Positions 18,083-27,060 are shown, counted from the first letter of the stretch. The stretch is 64,000 nucleotides of DNA from Archangium lansingense (GCF_026626635.1 NZ_JAPNKA010000001.1:1-64000), one strand, 5' to 3'. Notes: generated from the sequence alone by a model not told the origin. Translations and numbers: made by a program.

Positions 18083-18096
18083 CTACAGGTCTGTAG
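18083..18096. promoter_or_regulatory. Inverted repeat CTACAG-GT-CTGTAG upstream of wzx
   Basis: A perfect 6-bp inverted repeat with 2-nt spacing lies in the wzx/mgtE divergent region. The same half-sites occur as a 7-bp inverted repeat with wider spacing upstream of epsZ (25627-25649). It is a candidate operator for the two EPS transcription units. Confidence 0.35.
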
Positions 18097-18197
18097 AGCA
18101 GGCGGCCGGGCTTCTTGTGCCGTGAGAAGGTTCCCATCCGGGCGTGACCGCCGGGTGCCTACCCGCATACCGGGTTTGCCTGTTTCGGAGGGTGCTC

Positions 18198-19520
18198 ATG
18201 GAGACGTTGGAGCGCGAGCCCATCTTTCCGCAGGATCTGCGCGACGCCTGGCCCGCGCTCTCGCGGGACGAGCGCGTGGAGAGCTTCAAGCTGGTGCCAC
18301 ATGCCACCGCGGACGACTTCTTCCTGTCGCTGTCCGCACATGCGCAGGCGGAGCTCATCCTCGCGATGCCACCGGGCGAGCGGCGCACGTGGATGCGGCT
18401 GCTGGCCCCCGACGACGCGGTGGACGTGGTGCAGTCCGCTCCGCCCGAGCACCGGGAGGCGCTGCTGGGGGAGCTGGACGACGCCACGCGCACGGAGGTG
18501 CAGGTGCTCCAGGCCTACGAGGAGGACGAGGCCGGCGGCCTGATGAACCCGCGCTTCGTGCGCGTGCGCCCGGAGATGACCAGCGACGAGGCCATCGGCT
18601 ACCTGCGCAAGCAGACGCGCGAGCAGGTGGAGACGGTCTACTACGCCTACGTGTTGGACGCGCAGCAGCACCTGCTGGGCGTGGTGTCGCTGCGCCAGCT
18701 CATCCAGGCCGCCCCGGACGAGCGCGTGGACGAAGTGATGCGGCGCGACGTGGTCACCGTCTCCGAGAACACCAATCAGGAGGTGGTGATCCGGCTCTTC
18801 GCCGAGCACGGCCTGATGGCCATCCCCGTGGTGGATGCCGAGCGGCGGATGAAGGGCATCGTCACCGTGGATGACATCGTCCAGGTGGTTCAGGAGGAGG
18901 CCACCGAGGACATCCAGAAGGTGGGCGGCATGGAGGCCCTCGACGCGCCCTATTTCAAGGTGGGCCTGGGCGCCATGCTGAAGAAGCGCGCGGGCTGGCT
19001 GCTGGTGCTCTTCCTGGGCGAGATGCTCACGGCTACGGCCATGGGCTACTTCGAGGCGGAGATTTCCCGGGCCGTGGTGCTGGCGCTCTTCGTGCCGCTC
19101 ATCATCAGCTCGGGGGGCAACTCGGGCAGCCAGGCCACCACGCTCATCATCCGCTCACTGGCGCTGTCGGAGGTGCGGCTGCGCGACTGGTGGCGCGTGA
19201 TGCGGCGCGAGGTGCTGGCCGGACTGGCGCTGGGCGCCATCCTGGGCACGGTGGGCATCGTGCGCATCCTTCTCTGGCAGCGCCTCTTCCACACCTACGG
19301 CGAGCACGCCTTCCTGGTGGCGCTCACGGTGGGCCTGTCGCTGGTGGGGGTCGTCACCTGGGGCACCCTCTCCGGCTCCATGCTGCCCTTCGTGCTGCGC
19401 CGGTTGGGGTTCGACCCGGCGAGTGCCTCCGCGCCCTTCGTGGCCACGCTGGTGGACGTGTCTGGGCTCGTCATCTACTTCACCGTGGCCGCCGTCCTCC
19501 TGCGCGGCACGCTGCTCTAA
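18198..19520 (+). CDS. mgtE: MgtE magnesium transporter
   Basis: This 440-aa protein has the MgtE plan: an N-terminal helical domain (about 10-125), a CBS pair (about 130-250, DEVMRRDVVTVSE and MAIPVVDAERRMKGIVTVDD) and five membrane helices (about 275-440). The signature GGNSGSQATT sits in the second helix region. The N and CBS domains sense cytoplasmic Mg2+ and gate the channel in characterised members. ATG 18198 follows GGAGGG. The gene is on the strand opposite to the EPS genes, between wzx and epsZ, and shows no obvious functional link with them. Confidence 0.93.
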   Translation: METLEREPIFPQDLRDAWPALSRDERVESFKLVPHATADDFFLSLSAHAQAELILAMPPGERRTWMRLLAPDDAVDVVQSAPPEHREALLGELDDATRTEVQVLQAYEEDEAGGLMNPRFVRVRPEMTSDEAIGYLRKQTREQVETVYYAYVLDAQQHLLGVVSLRQLIQAAPDERVDEVMRRDVVTVSENTNQEVVIRLFAEHGLMAIPVVDAERRMKGIVTVDDIVQVVQEEATEDIQKVGGMEALDAPYFKVGLGAMLKKRAGWLLVLFLGEMLTATAMGYFEAEISRAVVLALFVPLIISSGGNSGSQATTLIIRSLALSEVRLRDWWRVMRREVLAGLALGAILGTVGIVRILLWQRLFHTYGEHAFLVALTVGLSLVGVVTWGTLSGSMLPFVLRRLGFDPASASAPFVATLVDVSGLVIYFTVAAVLLRGTLL

Positions 19521-19551
19521 GCGCTTCCTGGTTGCGGCCGCTCACCCCTCT

Positions 19552-19567
19552 CCCCTCCCAGGAGGGG
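19552..19567. terminator. Hairpin after mgtE, related to the dispersed repeat
   Basis: A CCCCTCC/GGAGGGG 7-bp stem with a 2-nt loop lies 32 bp downstream of mgtE and is preceded by CTCACCCC, the lead sequence seen in other copies of the dispersed palindrome in this window. A terminator role is inferred. Confidence 0.4.
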
Positions 19568-19661
19568 GGCGGAGTAGAGATGGAGGGTGCCCCTTCCAGG
19601 CTTAACCTCAGAAGAGGAGGTCGCCGCCGGAGGTGAGGCCGCGGCACCCCCGGAGCACGGG

Positions 19662-22600
19662 ATGAGCAGGGAGGCCACGCACGAGAGCCAGCACGGGGGG
19701 CGGCCCACAAGTGGGCATGAGGCCTCCTCGGGAGCCTCGGACTTCGAGGACTCCTTCTTGCGAGAGTTGCGTCACTCCGAGCCCTTGCCTCTGCTGCCAG
19801 TCCCCGGGGAGCGGCTCGGAGGGCCGGACGGACGCCGGTACAAGGTGCTCGAGTGGCTGGGCGGAGGGGGGATGGGCCAGGTGTTCCGCGCGCAGGACGA
19901 GACCCTACGGCGCGAGGTGGCGCTCAAGTTCCTGCTGCCACGTCCGGACTTTGGGGCGGAGGCGCTCACGGAGGCACGGGCGGTGGCCCAGCTGGACCAG
20001 GAGAACATCGTCCGCATCTTCGATGTGACCGAATGGCATGGCATCCCCGGCGAGCCGGGCGCGCCCTTCCTGGTGATGGAGTGTCTGGAGGGAGAGCCGC
20101 TCTCCGCGCTGCTGAAACGGGGGCGGCTGGAGACGCGGCGCGCACTGGAAATCATGGAGGGCATCTGCTCGGGGCTGGCGCATGCGCACGAGCGGGGTCT
20201 CATCCACCGCGACCTCAAGCCGGGCAACGTCTTCCTCACCCGGGAGGGGACGGTGAAGTTGCTGGACTTCGGCCTGTCGCACTGGATGACGGCCAACGCG
20301 GAGAACGCAACGAGTCCGTCCACGGCGGGGACGCCCGCGTACATGGCGCCGGAGCAGTGGCGGGGCGAGTCTCAGGACGCGCGCACGGATGTGTGGGCGG
20401 CGGGCGTGGTGCTCTACGAGATGCTCACGGGTGGGTGGCCCTTCACGGGGGCCACGTGGGGGGAGTTGCGCGAGCGGGTGACCTCGGAGGAGCCAGCGCC
20501 TCCCGTGCGCGCGCGCAACCCGGAGGTGCCACCGGAGGTGGAGTCGCTGCTGGTCACCGCACTGGCCAAGGAGCCGGCTCGGCGTTTTTCCTCGGCACGC
20601 GAGCTTCGGCAGGAGGTGCTCGAGCTGCGAGCCCGACTGGCCGGCCTCGGACTCGAGGTGGCGGGGACCCAGGAGAGCCAGCAGCGCCGGCAGTTGGTGC
20701 TGCTCTCCTGCCGGTTGACGGGCCTCGGCGGGCTCGCGGAGCGGATGGATGCCGAGGACGTGGGGGAACTGGAAGCGGCCTTCCAGAAGGGCTGCGAGGA
20801 GGTCATCCAGCGGCACGGTGGCAGCGTCAACCTGTACGTGGGTGGCGAGGTATTCGCCTGCTTCGGCTGTCCGCAAGTGCGGGAGGATGACGCGGCTCGT
20901 GCGGTGCGCGCGGGGCTGCAGCTGGCCCACGACATGCCGGAGCTGCTCCAGCAGAGGCTGCCACACTTGTACCTCTCCGGGCTGGGTGCGCAGGTGGGTC
21001 TGCACACGGATTGGATGGTCCTGGAGACGCGCATCCTCCAGGGTGAGGCGCCGAGGGCGGTGTCTTGGCTCTCGAGCCAGGCTGGGCCCGGGGACGTGCT
21101 CGCCAGTGAGGCGACGTGGCTGCAGGTGCGCGGGGCCTTCGAGACGGAGTGCCTGGGCGCTCGTGACTTCGCGGGCCTGACGGGAGCGGTGCACATGAAC
21201 GTCCACCGTGTGGTGCGCGAGCGGGAGGTGCGGGTGCGGTTCGACCGGACGCTCGTGGCCGGTGGGCTCACTCCGTTGGTGGGAAGGGAGATCGAGCTGC
21301 GGCAACTCCAAGCGCTCTGGGAGGGGGCTCGCGAGGGGCATGGCGCCTTCGTGCTGCTGCGCGGCGAGGCAGGCATTGGCAAGTCCCGTCTCCTCCTGGA
21401 GTTGCGGCGGCGGGTGCCCCCGGAGACGGCCCTCCGCTTGTGGTTCCAGTGCTGGTCGCGGCCCTACTCCGGAGCGCTTCTGCCGGTCGCCGAGCTGCCC
21501 CGGGCCCTGCTGTCGCTCTCCCCGGAGGGCACACCCCAGCGGCACCTGGAGGCGCTGGAGGCGCGGCTGGGCTCCAGGGGCCTGCCCGAGGAGCACGTGC
21601 AGTTGCTGGGACTGTTGCTCTCGCTGCCCATCCCCGAGGGCGCTCCGGTGCACCGGCTGATGCCCGCGCGGAGGCTGGAGAAGACGTACGCGGCACTGGT
21701 GGAGCTCCTCTCGAGCGAGGCGCGGCAGCGGCCGGTGCTCCTCGCCGTCGAGGACCTGCACCAGGCGGACTCCTCCTGGCTCGAGTTTCTCGGCTACCTG
21801 TTCGAGCGCATCGAGAGCACACGCCTCCTCGTCGTCCTCAGCGCCCGCCCCGAGTTCCAGCCTTCCTGGCCCTCTGGCGCCGGGCTCCATCGACTCTCCT
21901 TGGAGCACCTGTCACCGGAGCACTCGGCCGCCCTGAGCCGGGCGGCGGCCCACGGCACGCTCCTGCCAGAGGAGACGGTGGGGGAGCTGGTGCGGATGAC
22001 GGATGGCATCCCCTTCTTCATCGAGGAGATGACACGCAAGGTGCTGGAGGGTGGGGGGATGGCATCCATCCCGGTGACGCTGCACGAGCTGTTGCTGGCG
22101 CGGCTGGACGTGCTGTCGTCGCGTCAGAAGGCGCTGGCCCAGCACGGGGCGGTGGTGGGGCGCGAGTTCTCGCTGTCCCTGCTCGCGGCTGTCACGGGAC
22201 GCGAGGCCGCGGACCTGCAACGTGAGCTGGGAGGGCTGGTGGAGGCGGGGCTGCTGCAGGAGGAGCGAGAGGGCTCGGCCGAGCCTGAGTACCAGTTCCG
22301 GCACGCGCTCTTCCAGGAGGCGGCGTACCAGTCCCTGACTCGTGCGGAGCGAAGGCGGTACCACCAGCGGATCGCACAGGTGCTGAAGGAGCGCTTCCCC
22401 GAGGTGGGAAGGGCCAGGCCCGAGCTGCTCGCGCACCACTACACGGAGGCGGGGGAGTCCGCGCCGGCCATCCTTTATTGGATATGGGCCGGATGGCTGG
22501 CCATCCAGCGCATGGCTCTCGCGGAAGGGGTGCAGGACTTCTCCCGGGCGCAGGAGCTCCTGCGCGGCCTGCCCGAGGCCAGCCGGCTTCCCAGCCAGGA

Positions 22601-23807
22601 GCTGACGGTGTTGACCGCCCTGGGCTACAGCCAGGCCCTGTTGCAAGGGTTCTCCTCGCCGGAGGCGGCGCGGACGTTTGCCCAGGTCTGGGAGCTGTTG
22701 CGGAGCATGGACGAACTCGCACCCAACCTCGGGGGGAGCTTGTGGATCCTCTTCAGCTATCACCTGCAACGGGCGGAGTTCTTCCCGGGCCGTGAGCTGG
22801 CCGAGCAGGTGGCGCGTGAGGGAGAGCGCCAGCGAAGCCCGGAGCTGCTCGCTCTGGGCAATGAGATGCTGGCGATCGGTTCCTCCTTCGCGGGGCATGT
22901 GCGGTCCGCGCTGGAGTACAGCGGGCGTACGATGGCCCACGCGCATTTGAGCCTCGAGCAACACCGTGCTCTCGTGTCGAGGCTGCGGGGAGGCTCGCCG
23001 ACAGACTCCCTGGCCTATGCCTCCATCATCCACGCGGTGTCAGGCCGGCTGGAGCTGGCCCGGAAGTATGGCCGGGAGGCGCTGGAGCTGGCCCGGCGCC
23101 TTGGCGAGCCCGTCACCGTGGCCATGGAGCTGATCATCACGTGGATGATCTGCCGGGATGTTCAGGAAGCCCTGGAGGAAGCGGACGAGGTCATCACCCT
23201 CTCCGGAGCGCGCGACTATTGGTGGATACAAGGGTGGGCGCAAATCATTCGGGGCTGGGCCCTGGCCGAGCTGGGACAACCCGGGGATTGCCTGGCGCTC
23301 GTGCAACAGGTGATCGCGCGCTTTCGGGCTCGGGGGTACCACGGGCTCCTGGGGTTCCAGGGCGGAGGGACCTACTGCCTCTTCGTGCTCGGGGGGATCC
23401 ACCTGAAGCTGGGGCGGATCCGCGAGGGGCTGACGGTATTGCACGAGGCCCTGGAGCAGGTGCGGGCGACGGGAGAGCGTATCCTCGAGGCCGAGCTGCA
23501 CCGCCTCCGCGGAGAGCTGCTGCGCGCCGATGGGCGGGAGCGTGAAGCCTTGCAGGACTTCCTCCGCGCGCGCGCCGTCGCCCATGCGCAGGGCGCCCGT
23601 CTCTTCGAGCTGCGCGCGACGGTGGGCCTGGGTCGGCTGCTGCGGGACATGGGGCGGCCCGAAGCGGCGCGGAGGCGTCTGACGCGGCTCCTCACCGGGT
23701 TCGAGGAGCACGTGGACTCGGTCGACCTCGTTGAAGCGCGGACGTTGCTGGCGCAGCTCTCTGGTGGCGCGGCTCCCGTCGTCGCGGGGGTCGCGCCACC
23801 GTCCTGA
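19662..23807 (+). CDS. Giant Ser/Thr kinase - degenerate nucleotidyl cyclase - AAA ATPase - TPR signalling protein
   Basis: This 1381-aa soluble protein starts at ATG 19662 (GGAG upstream). The kinase domain (about 60-320) is complete: GGGGMGQVF, VALKF, HRDLKPGN near residue 181, DFG near 202, GTPAYMAPE. Next comes a class III cyclase-like domain (about 345-510); its metal-binding Asp positions read SCRLTGLG and YVGGE, so it is probably inactive. An AAA/STAND ATPase follows (GEAGIGKS near 567) and a helical C-terminus (about 930-1370) with TPR-like repeats. This resembles adenylate-cyclase/AAA regulators fused to a Hanks kinase, common in myxobacteria. The stop codon abuts the epsZ stop with no spacing. 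Its place in the EPS locus suggests, without proof, a regulatory input. Confidence 0.85.
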   Translation: MSREATHESQHGGRPTSGHEASSGASDFEDSFLRELRHSEPLPLLPVPGERLGGPDGRRYKVLEWLGGGGMGQVFRAQDETLRREVALKFLLPRPDFGAEALTEARAVAQLDQENIVRIFDVTEWHGIPGEPGAPFLVMECLEGEPLSALLKRGRLETRRALEIMEGICSGLAHAHERGLIHRDLKPGNVFLTREGTVKLLDFGLSHWMTANAENATSPSTAGTPAYMAPEQWRGESQDARTDVWAAGVVLYEMLTGGWPFTGATWGELRERVTSEEPAPPVRARNPEVPPEVESLLVTALAKEPARRFSSARELRQEVLELRARLAGLGLEVAGTQESQQRRQLVLLSCRLTGLGGLAERMDAEDVGELEAAFQKGCEEVIQRHGGSVNLYVGGEVFACFGCPQVREDDAARAVRAGLQLAHDMPELLQQRLPHLYLSGLGAQVGLHTDWMVLETRILQGEAPRAVSWLSSQAGPGDVLASEATWLQVRGAFETECLGARDFAGLTGAVHMNVHRVVREREVRVRFDRTLVAGGLTPLVGREIELRQLQALWEGAREGHGAFVLLRGEAGIGKSRLLLELRRRVPPETALRLWFQCWSRPYSGALLPVAELPRALLSLSPEGTPQRHLEALEARLGSRGLPEEHVQLLGLLLSLPIPEGAPVHRLMPARRLEKTYAALVELLSSEARQRPVLLAVEDLHQADSSWLEFLGYLFERIESTRLLVVLSARPEFQPSWPSGAGLHRLSLEHLSPEHSAALSRAAAHGTLLPEETVGELVRMTDGIPFFIEEMTRKVLEGGGMASIPVTLHELLLARLDVLSSRQKALAQHGAVVGREFSLSLLAAVTGREAADLQRELGGLVEAGLLQEEREGSAEPEYQFRHALFQEAAYQSLTRAERRRYHQRIAQVLKERFPEVGRARPELLAHHYTEAGESAPAILYWIWAGWLAIQRMALAEGVQDFSRAQELLRGLPEASRLPSQELTVLTALGYSQALLQGFSSPEAARTFAQVWELLRSMDELAPNLGGSLWILFSYHLQRAEFFPGRELAEQVAREGERQRSPELLALGNEMLAIGSSFAGHVRSALEYSGRTMAHAHLSLEQHRALVSRLRGGSPTDSLAYASIIHAVSGRLELARKYGREALELARRLGEPVTVAMELIITWMICRDVQEALEEADEVITLSGARDYWWIQGWAQIIRGWALAELGQPGDCLALVQQVIARFRARGYHGLLGFQGGGTYCLFVLGGIHLKLGRIREGLTVLHEALEQVRATGERILEAELHRLRGELLRADGREREALQDFLRARAVAHAQGARLFELRATVGLGRLLRDMGRPEAARRRLTRLLTGFEEHVDSVDLVEARTLLAQLSGGAAPVVAGVAPPS

Positions 23808-25412
23808 CTAGCTCGCGCCGCTGCCGGTGAGCACCACCGGCACCGTCTTGAGGATCAGGTTGATGTCGTTCTTGAGGCTCCAGTGGTCGATGTACTGCAT
23901 GTCCAGGTACATCCACTCTTCGAACGAGATCTGATTCCGGCCGGAGACCTGCCAGATGCAGGTGAGGCCCGGGCGCACCGACAGGCGGCGGCGCTGCCAG
24001 GCCGCGTACTTCTCCACCTCGCTGGGGATGGGAGGCCGCGGCCCCACCACGCTCATCTCGCCGCGCAGCACGTTGATGAGCTGCGGCAGCTCGTCGATGG
24101 AGTACTTGCGGATGAAGCGGCCAATCCCGGTGATGCGCGGGTCGTTCTTCATCTTGAAGACCGGGCCCGTCTGCTCGTTGAGCGCCTCGAGCTTCGCCTT
24201 CAGCTCCTCGGCGTTGATCACCATGGAGCGGAACTTGAGCATGTGGAACGCCTTGCCGTGCAGCCCCACGCGCTTCTGCTTGAAGAACATGGGCCCGCGG
24301 CTGGTGAGCTTCACCCCCAGCGCCACCCCGATGAGCAGCGGCGAGAGCGCCACCAGCGCCGCCGCCGAGCTCACGATGTCGAACAGCCGCTTGAGCGCCA
24401 TCTGGTGCGGCCGGAAGGCGTGCGTCATGAAGTGCAGGTAGCCGTCCGAGATGGCGTGGTCATCCACCGGCCGCGCCCGGTCGAACCGGAAGTGGTACGC
24501 CGGCAGCGCGAAGGGGATGCCGAAGTTCTCGCACAGCTTCACCGCCGCCTGCATCTCCGCCGAGTGCTTCAGCATGTTGCCGGCGATGTAGACCTCGTCC
24601 ACCGGCACCGTGCACAGGATGTGCTCCAGGTCCTTCACCGTCCCCAGCACCGGCGCGGGCGGCGCCGTCGAGGACGACTCGTTGCTGAAGCTCAGGAAGC
24701 CAATCACCTTGCGCCGGTGCTTCGCGTTGATGTCTTCGCCCGTGAGCCGGCCCATGGCCCCCACACCGAGGATGAGCACCTCATCCAGCGGCTGCTCCTG
24801 CACCGACAGGCGCCGGAAGAGCTTCAAGCGCAACAGCGCCACCGACGGCCACAACAGCGGCGGGAACATGCTCAGTGCGACAATCCACGACTCGGTGCCC
24901 ATCACCAGTCGTGTGATGAAGAGCACCACGGTGACGACCATCACCTGGATGGAGATGAGCGCCAGATCATCCAGCCGCTCCCGGTCCGCGAAGCGCACGT
25001 CGTAGAGGCACAGCGCCGTGCCCACCACCAGCCACGCCACCACTCCCACCCCGAGCAGCACCCAGACATCCGTGCGCTCCAGGTGCAGGTCATGCCCCAT
25101 CATCGTCGTGGAGATGAGCAGCGCTGCCACCACCAGCACCAGGTCCACCGACAGGTTCAGCTTTGCGGCGAAGCCCGGAGCGAAGCGCGAGGGCTCGGCC
25201 TCCGCACGAGCGGAGCCCACCGCGGCCAGTGGCATCTCCGCGGTCTTGAACACGTCTGGCCCCAACCCTGGAGGCGGTGTTTCAGCGGAGGCCAGCCCCG
25301 GAGGCGGCGTTTCCGCGGGGGCCAACCCATTGGGTGGGGTCTCTGCACCGGCTCGCGTGCTGGTGGTGGGCGGCTCGCTGGATGTCACGTCAACTTGAGA
25401 TGCGGGTCGCAT
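23808..25412 (-). CDS. epsZ: EpsZ, polyprenyl glycosyl-1-phosphate transferase (WbaP/WcaJ type)
   Basis: This 534-aa protein starts at ATG 25412 with GGGAAGG upstream. It has a proline-rich N-terminal extension with three decapeptide repeats (residues 23-52), four membrane helices (about 90-215), a CoA-binding-like Rossmann domain (about 220-340) and the C-terminal Bac_transf catalytic domain. In the latter the signature motifs KRLFDIVSSAAAL, FKQKRVG, KFRSM, SIDELPQLINVL and PGLTCIWQVSGRN are intact. It loads the first sugar-1-phosphate onto undecaprenyl phosphate and starts the EPS repeat unit. It faces the giant kinase gene, stop to stop, and reads from a long intergenic region with an inverted repeat. 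Confidence 0.92.
   Translation of the reverse strand: MRPASQVDVTSSEPPTTSTRAGAETPPNGLAPAETPPPGLASAETPPPGLGPDVFKTAEMPLAAVGSARAEAEPSRFAPGFAAKLNLSVDLVLVVAALLISTTMMGHDLHLERTDVWVLLGVGVVAWLVVGTALCLYDVRFADRERLDDLALISIQVMVVTVVLFITRLVMGTESWIVALSMFPPLLWPSVALLRLKLFRRLSVQEQPLDEVLILGVGAMGRLTGEDINAKHRRKVIGFLSFSNESSSTAPPAPVLGTVKDLEHILCTVPVDEVYIAGNMLKHSAEMQAAVKLCENFGIPFALPAYHFRFDRARPVDDHAISDGYLHFMTHAFRPHQMALKRLFDIVSSAAALVALSPLLIGVALGVKLTSRGPMFFKQKRVGLHGKAFHMLKFRSMVINAEELKAKLEALNEQTGPVFKMKNDPRITGIGRFIRKYSIDELPQLINVLRGEMSVVGPRPPIPSEVEKYAAWQRRRLSVRPGLTCIWQVSGRNQISFEEWMYLDMQYIDHWSLKNDINLILKTVPVVLTGSGAS
25257..25346 (-). repeat. Three 30-bp tandem repeats encoding A-E-T-P-P-x-G-L-x-x in EpsZ
   Basis: Residues 23-52 of EpsZ are three consecutive decapeptides, AETPPNGLAP, AETPPPGLAS and AETPPPGLGP. 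They form a Pro-rich cytoplasmic linker before the first membrane helix. The repeat probably expands and contracts by slippage. Confidence 0.75.
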
Positions 25413-25759
25413 GGAGGCCTTCCCGGTTTCAGCACCGACAGAACCGCATGATAGGGGGCCGCGACGCCCACAAAAAGCCAGGGATGGCCAAGTGTTCAGA
25501 CGACGCATCCCCCCTCATTGCGCGTCGCACAGCGTAGTCGTTTGTCCTGAAATTCGTCAAACTTCCCTGGATTTTTACATCTTACGTGTTGCTCGCAGTG
25601 GACACCGTATCGCCCCGGAGTCCAGGCCTACAGACTCCCTACCTGTAGGGGTATGGCGTGTGCATGTCGGTGAAAGGACGACGTAATGGGTCCTTCACGC
25701 CTTTGAGCAGGTCGCCACCCCCGCGGCTTGCTCGGCCCGGGCGGCGGCGGCGTGAAACG
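25413..25759. promoter_or_regulatory. epsZ upstream region with inverted repeat
   Basis: This 347-bp region has no gene. It includes an AT-richer block around 25545-25600 and, at 25627-25649, the inverted repeat CCTACAG-n9-CTGTAGG, whose half-sites recur upstream of wzx. Since epsZ reads leftwards from 25412, the region should carry its promoter and operator. No sigma-54 -24/-12 box was identified with confidence. Confidence 0.45.
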
Positions 25760-26560
25760 TCACGGCGCTCCGGTGTCCAACTCCGGTGGGGTGGGGAGGC
25801 GAATCAGCAGGCGCAGCCCTCTGCGGCGATTGTGTCCCGCGGCGTAGAGCTCGTTGCCGATGGCGACCACCACCGGAGGTGGGGGCTCGGGTTGGGTGGC
25901 CAGCCAGGTGTCCGCCTCCGCCCGGGTTGTGAAGGACTTTCGGGGGGGAGTGCTCTTGGCGGAGCGGATGCTCTCCAGGTAATCCTCGACGCCATACTCC
26001 TCTCCCTCGTGCATCACGAAGTTGAAGGAGATCTTGGCGGCCCTGATGGCCTCGAGCTCCTCGGGTGAGGTGACGTGCTTCTCCATCTGGTAGAGGTCGT
26101 AGCAGGTCCTTTCGTAGAGACCGAAGAGGCTGAACCTCTCGCCGGGGTTCGGCTTTGGGGGTTCGCTCTCATCGGCGGGCTCTTGGCCTACCTCTTCATC
26201 CGTTAGCCCGAGTTCCTCGAGAGAGAGCTGGCGGAGCAGCTTCCGATGGTTGAGGGCGCGTGCGTCGACGACGGTATAGAGGTCCTTCGCTGCCCGGATG
26301 GTGGCTCCATGGGGCGCGGCCGGGTGATTCCGCAGCCAGGTCTCCGCCTCTTCCTGAGTGGCGAAGGAAAGAAGGGGCCTCACGGGCGCGGTGTCGAAGC
26401 GCTCGAAATAGTCTTTGAATTCACCGGCCTCTCCCCTTCCCAGGATGAAGTAGAGGAGGGTCCTGGAGGCTTTGAGCGCGTCGAATTGCTCCGAGGTGGT
26501 GGCGTGACGCTCTACCTGGCGGAGCAGCGCCAGGGTGTTGTTGATGAGATGGGTGTTCAT
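25760..26560 (-). CDS. Internally duplicated protein of unknown function
   Basis: This 266-aa soluble protein starts at ATG 26560 (AGGGAG upstream). It consists of two homologous halves (about 1-110 and 137-262). Each begins with a helical segment (LLRQVERHATTSEQFDALKASRTLLYF vs a similar LYQMEKHVTSPEELEAIRAAKISFNF pattern), then an acidic D-Y-F/L-E segment, then a F-A/T-T-x-E/A-E-A-x-T-W-L motif with PEPP/PAAPHG, ending in an N-H/N-R-R basic patch. An acidic linker joins the halves. There is no signal peptide. It lies 38 bp after a 50-aa hydrophobic peptide gene. I do not recognise a characterised family. Confidence 0.7.
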   Translation of the reverse strand: MNTHLINNTLALLRQVERHATTSEQFDALKASRTLLYFILGRGEAGEFKDYFERFDTAPVRPLLSFATQEEAETWLRNHPAAPHGATIRAAKDLYTVVDARALNHRKLLRQLSLEELGLTDEEVGQEPADESEPPKPNPGERFSLFGLYERTCYDLYQMEKHVTSPEELEAIRAAKISFNFVMHEGEEYGVEDYLESIRSAKSTPPRKSFTTRAEADTWLATQPEPPPPVVVAIGNELYAAGHNRRRGLRLLIRLPTPPELDTGAP

Positions 26561-26598
26561 CCGGGCACTCCCTCGAGCCGCAAGCCGGGCATTGATCT

Positions 26599-26751
26599 TC
26601 AAGCCGCCACGAGCACGACAGGGGCGAGGATGACGACTCCTGCTCCGGCCGAGAGGGTCACGAAGGTCACTCCGGCGATAACGACGAGCGTGCCGACAAG
26701 GAGTTCCTTCCGGTTCTGCTTCAGCCATTTGACGGCCTCATTGTCAGCCAT
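26599..26751 (-). CDS. 50-aa hydrophobic small protein
   Basis: A short gene runs from ATG 26751 to TGA 26599. The peptide has a charged N-terminus (MADNEAVKWLKQNRKE) and one long hydrophobic C-terminal stretch rich in V, L, A and G (about residues 18-50), so it is a tail-anchored or transmembrane peptide. It is co-directional with and 38 bp upstream of the duplicated 266-aa gene, suggesting a two-gene unit. Function is unknown; toxin-antitoxin or holin-like roles are conceivable but unsupported. Confidence 0.5.
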   Translation of the reverse strand: MADNEAVKWLKQNRKELLVGTLVVIAGVTFVTLSAGAGVVILAPVVLVAA

Positions 26752-27060
26752 CGAGTTGCACCGTGCCGACTTCAGCTTTTCTACGTGACCTCGAGCGGAT
26801 TGGAGATGCCGCCGGGCCAGACTGTATGCCGGCTGCGGTCGAGTTGGTGACGGATTTCACCCGTGGAGAGAGGCGGCGACTTCTGTAGGGGCGTCCGCAC
26901 TCGGCGTTCGACCGCGTAGCTCCGCACGCCTGAAGGGCCGTACGCTGGGCCAGTGTTGCGGCCCCTTGTGTCGGCCGTCAGCATCGCGGATGTCGGTTGC
27001 CATCCCAGAGGCTGCAAAACCGCTCACTCCCCACCATCTTGCTTCACGGGAGTCTCCGCC
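26752..27060. other. Divergent intergenic region without recognisable gene
   Basis: These 309 bp separate the 50-aa peptide gene (minus) from the HAD gene (plus). I see no conserved peptide, strong hairpin or repeat; promoters of both units must lie here. Confidence 0.45.

Noticed and set aside
18083..18137. ATG 18137 as the wzx start
   Set aside because: It has no ribosome site, adds residues unlike a Wzx N-terminus and would place the inverted repeat within the gene; not excluded, so recorded as an alternative.
19662..23807. Active adenylate cyclase activity in the giant kinase
   Set aside because: Both metal-binding Asp positions of the cyclase-like domain are replaced, so catalysis is unlikely.
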